In this document: positions 17,213 through 25,666 of the stretch, piece after piece
How positions within the stretch are numbered: position 1 is the stretch's first letter
Layout: each line of letters begins with the position of its first letter
Origin: Devosia ureilytica
GTDB taxonomy: Bacteria; Pseudomonadota; Alphaproteobacteria; Rhizobiales; Devosiaceae
DNA length: 64,000 nucleotides
Reading direction: 5' to 3'
NCBI RefSeq assembly: GCF_024273195.1
Contig: NZ_JAMZCU010000005.1
Span: forward strand, 1-64,000
Position numbers and translations under genes: made by a program
Notes under the pieces: generated by a model
The model's database searches: none
What the model was told of the DNA's origin: nothing
What the model saw: only the letters and a program-made list of their open reading frames with translations

Positions 17213-18088
17213 GTGGGGGAGGACGGATCGCTGATATATTCTAATCATGTGCTGACAGAGGATCCCGAAGGCCATCGCTGGGCCGTGGTGAAAGAGACCT
17301 GCGACGTCAGCAATGACAATGACGCCTTGCTTGTACATGCGGTGGAGATCATACGCCAGGCTTACGGCGAGGACGAAATCCGGCGCATTGCAGATGAGGC
17401 AGCGATGTCATTGCCGGAGCCTGCAGAAGGTCTCACAGGGTCGTTCGACACCGGAGCGATCATGGCAGCCTTCAGGAAATCCATTCCCGATCCGGATAGA
17501 GAAGGCCGCAAACCGGCGCAGCTCGCAAACTACAGGTCGGAGACAGCGGAGCTCATTGCCCGCGCCGCGCTAGCAAAACTATATGGGTTCGAGGTTCCGC
17601 CGGCGTTGCACGCCACCAAGCCGAACCGAGTCCAGCCGATACTGGGCTTCGATGGTTGGACCGTGGCGCTGACCTCGCCCAACGGCCTTTCCTTGGTCCT
17701 TATTCAGGTCAAAGGCACTGATGAACCGAAGCGCCCCCCCGGGGAGGCGGCCAAGTTGGTGACCGAATGCGGCAAGGCCGTCACCGACAATGCAAAGCTG
17801 AACGATTTCCTAATGGCATGTGTGGTCCGGTGCCAAGGCACCGAATATGCAGCGATGCTTCTCGCGATGGTGTGGGAGCTCGAAACGACGGGGATGATTG
17901 CCAACACACTCCTGTCTCCAGTTATAGTCCGTGGTGAGGTCGAGGCAGATTTAGATGATCTGCAGTCCTTAAGAGAGGCGACAATTTCCTACTTGCATGC
18001 GAAAGCCCGTGGCATGACTCTCTCGCTCGGTGCCGAACTCAACGCGTTCGGTCGAGCGGCAATGGAAAGAGCCCGCAGGAATGACTGA
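17213..18088 (+). CDS. HamA-like (DUF1837-like) nuclease of a Hachiman-type system
   Basis: A 291-residue protein with a C-terminal nuclease-like core: E110/E113 in YRSETAELIARAALAKLYG, D147 in LGFDGWTV and Q165-x-K167 in LVLIQVKG. This is the E...D...(E/Q)xK layout of PD-(D/E)xK nucleases and fits the HamA family, in which the nuclease is held in check by the helicase HamB. The Q in place of E resembles Mrr-type QxK sites. The start is GTG at 17213, just after an in-frame stop at 17186; the Shine-Dalgarno is unclear. The stop overlaps the helicase start by 8 bp, so the two are coupled. HamA identity is inferred from motifs plus the helicase partner; an AbpA-like or another helicase-linked nuclease is the main alternative. 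Confidence 0.7.
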   Translation: MGEDGSLIYSNHVLTEDPEGHRWAVVKETCDVSNDNDALLVHAVEIIRQAYGEDEIRRIADEAAMSLPEPAEGLTGSFDTGAIMAAFRKSIPDPDREGRKPAQLANYRSETAELIARAALAKLYGFEVPPALHATKPNRVQPILGFDGWTVALTSPNGLSLVLIQVKGTDEPKRPPGEAAKLVTECGKAVTDNAKLNDFLMACVVRCQGTEYAAMLLAMVWELETTGMIANTLLSPVIVRGEVEADLDDLQSLREATISYLHAKARGMTLSLGAELNAFGRAAMERARRND

Positions 18089-21000
18089 CGTTACGCCAAT
18101 CTTCGATAGGGAGTATCTGGATGGTCTGGTCTCCCGCTTCGATGATGGTGCTTTCCAGTCATCGTTCAATAACCAGGAACATCCCGATGCCGCGCAGCTC
18201 GTTCAGCTTAAGCTCGGATCTATGCTGGGCTATGAGGAGTGGGTCTCCCGATTGGACGCGGATGTTGCCAGCCTCGGCACTTCCGACCATGTCGATGATG
18301 CCAGCCGGGTTTTCGATCGTTGGCTGGCCTATGTTGTAACGGCATATCCGCATCGCTCGATCGAGCTTCGCGACCTATTCTTGATGTCGACTTCGGCATT
18401 ATGGGCTAGGCGTCCGACGGAGCTGCGGCACGTGCTAAGGCTCGATTCCATTTCGGCGATCATTGATCTGGCTGCGTCCTCCGATCAGGGATGGCCTAAT
18501 CGGGTCAGGGAAGCCGTTTCTCGCGCGCTGATACTGGTCGCGCGCCAATCCGGGCGGGAAGATGTCGAGAACGCGCGCAAGCGACTTGACGAACTGCGAG
18601 ACCTGCAGCGATCGGTCGAGGTCGACTGGCTCGAAGAGGCGCAGCGCCCCCAGCAATCGGCGTTGGAACTTCTTGCGTTGTACCATTGCGCCCAGGCGAC
18701 CATCGTGCTCTCGCACTACGTGTTAGACGGTGCCTTCGTTGGAGCCAAGGGGCGCGCCGTCAATGTCGGAACAGAGTTGCGCACCTTGCTTCGAAAGTCT
18801 GGCGAGTATGCTGATTTGAGCTCAGAGCCTGGCCTGATGACCTGGACCAGGTCGGTCGCCTTGATGATCCATAAGCTGCGTGCGGACTCGATTTGGGCAA
18901 GCGGTTTCAACATCAACGATAAGATCGATCAGTTGGTCCGCTCATTTAGCCAACGCGACGGCGCAATCCTGAGCATGCTTCCTTCGCAACAAGATGCTCT
19001 GGCCAACAATCTGCTTGACGCCCAGCGCGAAGCTATGGTGCTCCAGATGCCGACAAGCTCCGGCAAAACTTTGATGGCCGAACTCGCAATCCTGCAGACA
19101 CTCTCGAGCTACGCAACGGCAAAGGTCGTCTACCTTACACCCACCCGGGCCTTAGCTACCCAAGTGAGACGGACATTGAGTGCCGATTTCGGTGATCTGG
19201 ACATTGAAGTCACCGCCGCCGGTAGCGCGTTCGAGGAAGATCCTTTTGAGCTCGCCCTGTTGCAGTCCGCGAGCGGCGTGGTGATTTCCACGCCGGAAAA
19301 GCTTGACCTCCTTTTACGTGCCCATTCCGACTGGTTCGAAGGCGTTCGTCTGGTGATCGTTGATGAGGCCCACCTTCTCAGAGACGGTGAACGGGGCGCG
19401 CGTCTTGAGCTTCTCCTTGCCAACCTGCGCCGTGAGCATGCCCACGTAAGATTGCTGCTTCTTACGCCTTTCGTGGAGAATGCCGTGGAAGTGGCGAATT
19501 GGTTGAGCGAAGATCGCGGCAGCGAGGTTGACGTGAGTTGGCGGCCGGCGCGGTTGATAGTTGGGCTGGCTTCCATCAAGGGCCGCCAATCCAAGCGTCG
19601 CTGGGAAATCGAATGGAAGGAGCCACATAGGCGGTCGGCTCTCACCGACACTGTTATGTTTTTGACCGAAGGAGAACGAGAAGCGCTTCGCGTCAGTAAT
19701 TCCACTCGCACCAAGACGGTTTCCCTGAGCAAGCGATTGAGATCTATCGGCCCCTCGTTGGCGATGTTCCCGTCGTCTCGGGTGGGGGCCGAACAGGCGG
19801 CGCTGAAAATGGCCGAAGATAAGAGGGTGATAGATATCGACACCGCGCCTGCCGAACTTCGCGTCGCGTTGGCCCTAGCAGCCGAAGAATATGGAGACGA
19901 TAGCGATCTTACACGATGCCTCAGGAAAGGTGTCGCCTTCCACCATTCCGCCCTGAGCGGCGAGTTGCGCTATCTCGTCGAGAGGTTGGCGGCGAAAGGA
20001 ACACTGGACTTCATCGCAGCGACCACTACGCTCGCGCAGGGCATGAACTTTCCAGTTTCCAGCGTCGTCATCCATTCGGTAAGCAAACCTGGAGCGGGCC
20101 CTCTAACGCCGGCCGAATTCTGGAATATTGCTGGTCGTGCCGGTCGAGTTGGACTGTCGGAAAAGGGTGTCGTCGTCTTCGCGAATTCCGAGCACAGGGA
20201 ATACTGGGATTCATACACCCGCTACCTGTCCGAGAGGATGGTATCCGCCATGGCGGAAGCAATCGCCAAAGTTCGCGAAAGCGATTCGGTCAAATGGACC
20301 TACAGGGTCAACGAGGGTCTTCGTCCCTTCATTCAATATATAGGTCACTCGGTCGCGAGGCAGGGCGCTAGTGCTACAGCAAGCGAATTGGAGCGTCTCG
20401 TCACCGCCAGCTTCGCCGGCAAGACCCAGGAAGTCGGGGACGCTCTGCTCAGGTTGGCGAGAAGATATATCGCGGACATTGCCGGCAAGCCACTCAATTA
20501 CATGAAGGTGGCGGACCAGACCGGCCTCGCATCTTACAGCTTCGACGAGCTCTACGCCAACATCGCTGCGGATCAGGTGCTCGCCAAGGGTGGAGCGGAT
20601 GAACTTAAGAACCCTGAAGGCATGAAGCATCTAATCGACGTGCTAGCAAAGCTCCCAGAACTGTCGTTGGCGCTGGAACAGGGGCATGGGCAGATCAACA
20701 CCATGGCGGTGGCGAAGGTCGTCCATCAATGGATCAATGGCGCCAGTGTTAAGGAAATTTCCGCAACCTTTCCGGGAGACAGCGAGGCCGATAGGGTTCG
20801 TGAGGCCGGCAAATACGTCTTTGGTAAGGTTTCCCAGACGGTGTCATGGGGGGCTCATGCATTTCTTCGCGGAAGGACAATGCTGTCAGGGAACGACGCG
20901 CTGCTTTCCGAAGAGCACCGGATGCTGCCCGCCTACATTCAATATGGCGTCAATGACTCAGTTTCGGTCCTTGCTTCGATCATGGGCGTACCGCGACAGC

Positions 21001-21227
21001 TGGCTCCGCAAATGGCCGCCCTCTATGGCGAGCGGAACGGCAGCTTGCGCCCAGAAGACAGCGAAAAGTTCAAGACATTCCTCCATACTGGCCCGGTTGA
21101 GTTGTGGCGGGATGCGGTAGCCAATACGAAACTTGGCGAACGAGTGTCGGCCGACGACCTCCGAACCGTATGGCGCGATGCCCAGGGTCTCGACCGCGCG
21201 CCGACGAAGTCGGCTACTATTGCATAA
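18081..21227 (+). CDS. HamB-like Ski2-type DEAH helicase (Hachiman-type defence)
   Basis: A 1048-residue superfamily 2 helicase. ATG at 18081 is preferred because it overlaps the nuclease stop (ATGACTGA). An N-terminal domain of about 310 residues without motifs is followed by Walker A PTSSGKT (K329), motif Ia TPTRALATQV, DEAH (D428), LLTPF as motif III, TTTLAQGMNFP and the motif VI AGRAGR (684-689). The C-terminal 350 residues are a helical/winged region. Motif spacing and the AGRAGR signature are those of Ski2-like helicases, as in HamB. In Hachiman, the helicase senses damaged or phage DNA and releases the HamA nuclease. The pairing, order and overlap support that call; DUF3223 and DUF2971 genes follow closely. 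Confidence 0.78.
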   Translation: MTDVTPIFDREYLDGLVSRFDDGAFQSSFNNQEHPDAAQLVQLKLGSMLGYEEWVSRLDADVASLGTSDHVDDASRVFDRWLAYVVTAYPHRSIELRDLFLMSTSALWARRPTELRHVLRLDSISAIIDLAASSDQGWPNRVREAVSRALILVARQSGREDVENARKRLDELRDLQRSVEVDWLEEAQRPQQSALELLALYHCAQATIVLSHYVLDGAFVGAKGRAVNVGTELRTLLRKSGEYADLSSEPGLMTWTRSVALMIHKLRADSIWASGFNINDKIDQLVRSFSQRDGAILSMLPSQQDALANNLLDAQREAMVLQMPTSSGKTLMAELAILQTLSSYATAKVVYLTPTRALATQVRRTLSADFGDLDIEVTAAGSAFEEDPFELALLQSASGVVISTPEKLDLLLRAHSDWFEGVRLVIVDEAHLLRDGERGARLELLLANLRREHAHVRLLLLTPFVENAVEVANWLSEDRGSEVDVSWRPARLIVGLASIKGRQSKRRWEIEWKEPHRRSALTDTVMFLTEGEREALRVSNSTRTKTVSLSKRLRSIGPSLAMFPSSRVGAEQAALKMAEDKRVIDIDTAPAELRVALALAAEEYGDDSDLTRCLRKGVAFHHSALSGELRYLVERLAAKGTLDFIAATTTLAQGMNFPVSSVVIHSVSKPGAGPLTPAEFWNIAGRAGRVGLSEKGVVVFANSEHREYWDSYTRYLSERMVSAMAEAIAKVRESDSVKWTYRVNEGLRPFIQYIGHSVARQGASATASELERLVTASFAGKTQEVGDALLRLARRYIADIAGKPLNYMKVADQTGLASYSFDELYANIAADQVLAKGGADELKNPEGMKHLIDVLAKLPELSLALEQGHGQINTMAVAKVVHQWINGASVKEISATFPGDSEADRVREAGKYVFGKVSQTVSWGAHAFLRGRTMLSGNDALLSEEHRMLPAYIQYGVNDSVSVLASIMGVPRQLAPQMAALYGERNGSLRPEDSEKFKTFLHTGPVELWRDAVANTKLGERVSADDLRTVWRDAQGLDRAPTKSATIA

Positions 21228-21239
21228 ACGGAGAAAATA

Positions 21240-21989
21240 ATGTCGCGTGGTCATCCGGTTGTTCTGTCCAATGGATCCAAATGGCCGAATAAGACTGTCG
21301 CTAAAGCCTACTTCCGCGCCTTGCGAGATCGGTGGGGCGTCGGAGTCGTGATCGACGACCCCATCGACCATGAGAACCTTTGCGCTCTCCTTGAGCGATA
21401 TGACGAGGTTATTGCGACGGGCCCGTCGAAAGTCGGTTGCGGTATCCGTCATTTCGAAACGAGGGAAAACGTCTCGCACGGCGGTCTTACGATCGGTTTT
21501 TGGGTGATCCGCACTGATGACAGCGAAACTGATTTTAGCTTTATGAGCGCCGTCGACGGTCAACCGCGAAATCCGGACGCGGAGTTTGTCGAAGCCTGCA
21601 GGGAAGCTGTCTACGAACGCATTTCTGAGGCGAAGCGTGAGTTCTTCCGAAAACATGCCGACGGAGCCGGACGCTTGGCATGCACGGTGACCGGGGAACT
21701 CGTTTCGGCAGCGGCGGCCCGTGTCGACTACATCGGCAAGTCGCTCCGAGATATCGCTTGGGATTTTAGGGTTAGCGAAGGTTGGGGGGCTGCAGTGCCT
21801 CAAGGTGTTATCTCTCCGCCGGCCGATGCTCAAGTTTCGGCCCAGTTCGCCGACATGGACGCCATGATCCGCTTTCGGTTCTTCCACGATCGCAATGCCA
21901 GAATGCGAGTTGTCTCGAAGTCTGCCCTGCCATCCAGATTGGCCGCCACCCGCAATATGGCGGTAGAGACTCCGCTTATGTTCGTTTGA
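21240..21989 (+). CDS. DUF3223 (DCL-like) domain protein linked to the helicase gene
   Basis: A 249-residue soluble protein whose first about 100 residues fit the DUF3223/DCL domain: LSNGSKWPNKTVAKAYFRAL, then ALLERYDEVIATGPSKVGCG and a final FWVIRTDDSETDFSF strand. In plants DCL is needed for rRNA processing and plastid development; in bacteria the domain occurs in scattered accessory genes of unknown role. The C-terminal about 140 residues match nothing I recognise. It starts 12 bp after the helicase gene, with CGGAGAA just before the ATG, so it is very likely in the same transcript. A role as a nucleic-acid-binding accessory of the Hachiman-like pair is inferred from position only. Confidence 0.65.
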   Translation: MSRGHPVVLSNGSKWPNKTVAKAYFRALRDRWGVGVVIDDPIDHENLCALLERYDEVIATGPSKVGCGIRHFETRENVSHGGLTIGFWVIRTDDSETDFSFMSAVDGQPRNPDAEFVEACREAVYERISEAKREFFRKHADGAGRLACTVTGELVSAAAARVDYIGKSLRDIAWDFRVSEGWGAAVPQGVISPPADAQVSAQFADMDAMIRFRFFHDRNARMRVVSKSALPSRLAATRNMAVETPLMFV

Positions 21990-22039
21990 ACACAGGTCGG
22001 CTACAAACTGCAGCGCGAATGCCATTGGAGAGGGAGCTC

Positions 22040-22720
22040 ATGGCTCAGAAGAAACGGCACACCATGCGCCGCACGAGCCTAACACCGCCACCTTTTCGTC
22101 GCTACACGAACCTTGCGGCCGCGATTCACCTGCTTCAGTCCCGCAAGATCACCCTTCTAAACCCGGCGCGGTGGGACGACGCCAACGACGCCTATTTCAT
22201 GGGCGAGTATAAGCGCCTCGCAGGTGCCGAGACGGTGCTGGCCATCTGTTTTGCCGAAACAGCCGAGACGTATCATCATTGGCGAGTGTTCTCGCACGGC
22301 GCGGACGGCGTTTGCATAGAGTTCGACAAGGCGCGACTTCTGGCCAGTTTCGAGGGCCAGACTGGCGTCCTGAAGGACAAGGTCGTCTACCGAAAGATCG
22401 CGACGCTCAAGAAACGCCGCGAGATCGAAGCGGAGGAGCTGCCTTTCCTGAAACGGAAGCCATACGAACCAGAATGCGAATACCGCGTCATCTACGTCAA
22501 CGAGACCGCTTCCATGGAGGCCAAGGACTTCGACATTGACCTCTCTTGGATCCGCCGGATCACCCTGAGCCCCTGGATGTCGAATGCGCTGAAGGAATCC
22601 GTGAAGAAGACCCTGCGTGGGATCAATGATGACTGCCGGCGCCTATCTGTCGTCCGCTCTACGCTGGTCGGAAACGAAGAGTGGAAGGGCCTGACAGCGA
22701 AGGCCGTCCAGATCGGATAA
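22040..22720 (+). CDS. DUF2971-family protein, probable fourth gene of the defence operon
   Basis: A 226-residue protein with the DUF2971 pattern: FRRYTNLAAAIHLLQSRKI then LNPARWDDANDAYFM, a FAETAETYHHWRVFSHGADG segment, and CEYRVIYV. ATG at 22040 is chosen for the strong GAGAGGGA just before it; a longer frame upstream overlaps the DUF3223 gene and is unlikely. DUF2971 proteins are common in accessory and defence islands and their biochemical role is unknown. The 50-bp gap from the previous gene and the same strand suggest the operon continues through it. An independent insertion with its own promoter remains possible. Confidence 0.65.
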   Translation: MAQKKRHTMRRTSLTPPPFRRYTNLAAAIHLLQSRKITLLNPARWDDANDAYFMGEYKRLAGAETVLAICFAETAETYHHWRVFSHGADGVCIEFDKARLLASFEGQTGVLKDKVVYRKIATLKKRREIEAEELPFLKRKPYEPECEYRVIYVNETASMEAKDFDIDLSWIRRITLSPWMSNALKESVKKTLRGINDDCRRLSVVRSTLVGNEEWKGLTAKAVQIG

Positions 22721-22927
22721 CTGCGTCTGCTCTTGGGCGAAAATCAAGCTGGTTTGATCGACAGAAATGGTGAAGGGCTGAGATGCCGTTTGGCGTCGCA
22801 AAGCCACCCAGGCAAGAACCCGCGGTCCGCGTGCACTGGACTATGGGGATTTCTGTTTTGGCCCGACAGAAGCCCTGCTGCGCTCCGCGCCATATTGCGT
22901 GGAGCACTCGTCAAGTTGATGTCGCTC

Positions 22928-23831
22928 GTAGTGCACCTGACCCACCATCCACCACATCCACATGATCGTGCTAGGTGGTGGCCTCACACAGGATGGGCGG
23001 TGGATCTCGTCGCGCCCCGGCATTCCTGCAGCCGGTGCGGGTGCTCGGCGCGCTGTTCCGCCGGTTGTTCCTCAGCAGGCTGCTCGGCCCCCATGGTGCC
23101 GGAAAAATTGGCTTCTTCTGCAAGCTGGCAGGGCTCAGCGGCCGCCGCGCCTTCCAGCGTCACCTCGCGCCGGTCCGTAAGAAGCGCTGGGTGGTCTATG
23201 CAAATCGCCCTTTGCCGGGCCTGAGGCCGTGTTCGCCTATCTCTCCCGCTACACCCACCGGGTCGCCATCTCCAACAGCCGCCTGCTCCGGTTCGATGGG
23301 AGCGCGATCACCTTCCGCTACGAGGATTGTCGCCGCAGCGGCGCCAACCGGCAGCAGGTCATGACCTCGGCCGTCGACGAGTTCATCCGTCGCTTCCTGA
23401 TCCACATCCTGCCGCGCGGGTTCCACCGCATCAGGCACTACGGCCTGCTTGCCGGCTCATCCTGCAAGGACGCTCTCGCCCATGCCCGCGATCTGCTTGA
23501 GGTGGCGCCGGCGCCGGACGAAGCGGCGGCCGAGAAGACCGCAGATCAGCGACCACCATGCCCCTGCTGCGGTGGCACCATGGTGATCATCGAGACCTTC
23601 GCTGCATGGTGCCAGTCGCGGGCGCCGTCGAGCGCCCGACCATCAACCCGGGAGACCATCCATGAACCTCCCGCGCCACCCCTCCCGCGGAGCGGGTTCA
23701 TACATGGGGCGCACCTCCGACTCAGGGAGAAGAACACCTCCCAACACAAATCATGGCCATCGTTGACTCGTGAACGCGCGCGCCTCGCGCCAAACGATCC
23801 CAAAGGTGGGCACCGAGCTTCCCTTGAGTAA
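22928..23831 (+). pseudogene. Frameshifted remnant of an IS91-family transposase
   Basis: Pieces of an IS91 (Y2 HUH) transposase can be read in order but in changing frames. First comes HMIVLGGGLTQDGRWISSRP. After a one-base loss near 23030, LQPVRVLGALFRRLFLSRLL follows and runs to KKRWVVYA. After another near 23205, VFAYLSRYTHRVAISNSRL, EFIRRFLIHILPRGFHRIRH and the C-terminal zinc-knuckle CPCCGGTMVIIETF follow. A further shift lies before the GGG motif near 22960, and the N-terminal third is missing. With at least three frame changes it cannot be active. It sits between the defence operon and the HTH gene and records an old transposition, or a one-ended IS91 capture event. Confidence 0.85.
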
Positions 23832-23896
23832 TGTTAGCAGCGCCATGTAGCGCTTCGCTATAGCTGCTGCATAGTCAACGCTTTAGAGACACCAGG

Positions 23897-24301
23897 ATGC
23901 CTGCCACCAAGCCATATGCAGATACGCGCCTACCGGCCTACATTGAGAAGCGTATACTCGAGCTACGCCCCATAAAGAGCCAGGCCGAAATCGCCACTGA
24001 AACCGGCTTTCCAAACCCAAACATGATCAGCATGCTAAAATCAGGCGCAATTCGCGTTCCGCTCGACCGAGTTCCCGCCCTAGCGGAGGCACTCCAGGTC
24101 GATCCCGCACGGCTTCTGCAGTTGGCCCTGGAGCAGTGGGCCGGTTCAGCCGCGGCACGCGCGTTCGACAGAATTTTTGAAACTGTTGTGAGCAAAAACG
24201 AAGTGGGCTGGCTGTCCGAAATACGTGACGCCTCTGATCACACCGATCCGGTAATGACTACTCGGGCTCGTGCTGCGATCCGCGCCATTTTCGGTAAGTA
24301 A
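23897..24301 (+). CDS. Helix-turn-helix (XRE-like) protein
   Basis: A 134-residue protein. Residues about 20-75 form an HTH: KSQAEIATETGFPNPNMISM followed by LDRVPALAEALQVDPARLL, which resembles Cro/C1-type domains. The C-terminal 50 residues (SKNEVGWLSEIRDASD...) are helical and unassigned. It may regulate the downstream NYN gene or island functions. It starts 65 bp after the IS91 remnant. The gap of about 130 bp to the next gene leaves room for a separate promoter, so an operon is only possible. Confidence 0.65.
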   Translation: MPATKPYADTRLPAYIEKRILELRPIKSQAEIATETGFPNPNMISMLKSGAIRVPLDRVPALAEALQVDPARLLQLALEQWAGSAAARAFDRIFETVVSKNEVGWLSEIRDASDHTDPVMTTRARAAIRAIFGK

Positions 24302-24434
24302 GTAGTATCAAGCGACACGAAAACGCGCCGTCCGAGCGTTCGGTCGGCGCAGTCTATTCGAGGAGTTGAGTTGTCGCCCGGCAGTGGTCAGCCCGGCCCT
24401 GGCAGGAGCCGCCGACGCTGAAAAGGGAAAACCT

Positions 24435-25190
24435 GTGTGGGACAAAACTAGACGATGGCTGAACAATTTCAACCGGAAGCGGATCGCCGTTCCGGAGATC
24501 GCTGTTTTTGTGGACTGCGACGGGATTTCTGCAGCGGACGCTGAGCGAGCTCTCAAGATAGTCAAGCAGTACGGACACATCCGCCTATTGCGCGTTTACG
24601 GAAACCACGCCGGCCGATCCGTACACGCTTGGGCTAGCCTCGTTAGCAGGAACAACGGAGAAGCTCGTCATCTTCCCACACTAAAGCCCGGAAAGAATGC
24701 CAACGACATAGCCCTGTCGATTGATGCGGTCGAGGTGGTGCTGACCGGCAGAATCGATATTTTCGCGATCGTCGCCAGTGACACGGACTTCGTCCCTCTA
24801 GTGCGCCGGCTACTCCAGGAAGGCAAGACCGTCCTTGGATTTGGACAGAGGTCAACACCTCAAGCACTCCGAAGCGAGTGCAGTATGTTCTGGGATCTGG
24901 AATCGTCGAAGACCTTTGCTGTCGCGAGGAGGGCCGGCAACAAACTCTGGACCCTTTCCCCGTTAGATGCAGAAGCGCTGGTGGTAGGGGTACTAAGGGA
25001 GATTGCTCCGGATGGAGAGCTGATCGCCCTAGGCCGCTTGAGCAAATTACTCAAAAGGCGGGAGCCGGATTTCGACTCCCGGGTTTACAGCCGACGGAAC
25101 ATCAGCGGCTTGATACGCCACATGCAGTTGGTCGAACTCGTCGATCTGGATGGGGTTCCAAACGTCCGTTTGCGCGCGCCCCAGGACTAG
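24435..25190 (+). CDS. NYN-domain (LabA-like) protein with C-terminal OST-HTH domain
   Basis: A putative RNase of about 251 residues. The NYN/PIN-like domain (about 20-150) has the acidic cluster expected for metal-dependent RNA cleavage: D27 and D29 in FVDCDG, Asp in NANDIALSID and two Asp in ASDTDFVPL. The C-terminus (about 180-248) is an OST-HTH/LOTUS domain (VVGVLREIAPDGELIALG...DSRVYSRRNISGLIRH), which binds RNA. The start is GTG, chosen because AAGGGA lies six bases upstream; an in-frame TTG at 24366 would add 23 residues but has its purine tract too close. Similar two-domain proteins are widespread and mostly uncharacterised. A role in RNA turnover or defence is inferred from the island setting. 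Confidence 0.75.
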   Translation: MWDKTRRWLNNFNRKRIAVPEIAVFVDCDGISAADAERALKIVKQYGHIRLLRVYGNHAGRSVHAWASLVSRNNGEARHLPTLKPGKNANDIALSIDAVEVVLTGRIDIFAIVASDTDFVPLVRRLLQEGKTVLGFGQRSTPQALRSECSMFWDLESSKTFAVARRAGNKLWTLSPLDAEALVVGVLREIAPDGELIALGRLSKLLKRREPDFDSRVYSRRNISGLIRHMQLVELVDLDGVPNVRLRAPQD

Positions 25191-25390
25191 CGGTGGTCCA
25201 ATCGCAACGGCGGACGATTTAGGCCCAACCACCTTGCGAAACACCCATTCAAATGAGGATCAGAGTCTGCCTCGCGCTATCAAGGAGATAGTGGCACTAG
25301 GCTGTGGCAGCAAAAAATAGAAAAACATTTCACGCAACCCAACAGCGCGAACGCTATAGCGCCAAGCGAACGAAGGAGTGTTGTGTCACG

Positions 25391-25666
25391 ATGAAGATAA
25401 CCGCCTACCTCGTCCACGCCTTGCCAGTGGATCAGCGCCGTGTGTTCAATCGAAAAGAAGCAGCCAGCTACATCGGTGTTAGCCCTGGCCTCTTCAGCAA
25501 TTTGGTGCGCAAGGGCATCATGCCTAATCCTCTTCCAAGCTTTGGTCGCGCCCGCCGCTGGGACAAGGCCTCCCTTGATCGAGCGCTGGACGCTTCCGTC
25601 GGCATCACTGGCTCGGGTGCACCTCTGACCACTGCCTACGACCAATGGAAGGCCACGAATGGTTAG
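25391..25666 (+). CDS. AlpA/excisionase-like DNA-binding protein
   Basis: A 91-residue protein with a MerR/AlpA-type winged helix: FNRKEAASYIGVSPGLFSNL then the wing-like PNPLPSFGRARRWDKASLDR. Proteins of this kind next to tyrosine integrases act as excisionases or integrase activators. ATG at 25391 has AAGGAG 12 bases upstream; a longer in-frame start exists at 25304. Its stop overlaps the integrase ATG by 8 bp, so expression is coupled. A role in excision control is inferred from this pairing. Confidence 0.75.
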   Translation: MKITAYLVHALPVDQRRVFNRKEAASYIGVSPGLFSNLVRKGIMPNPLPSFGRARRWDKASLDRALDASVGITGSGAPLTTAYDQWKATNG

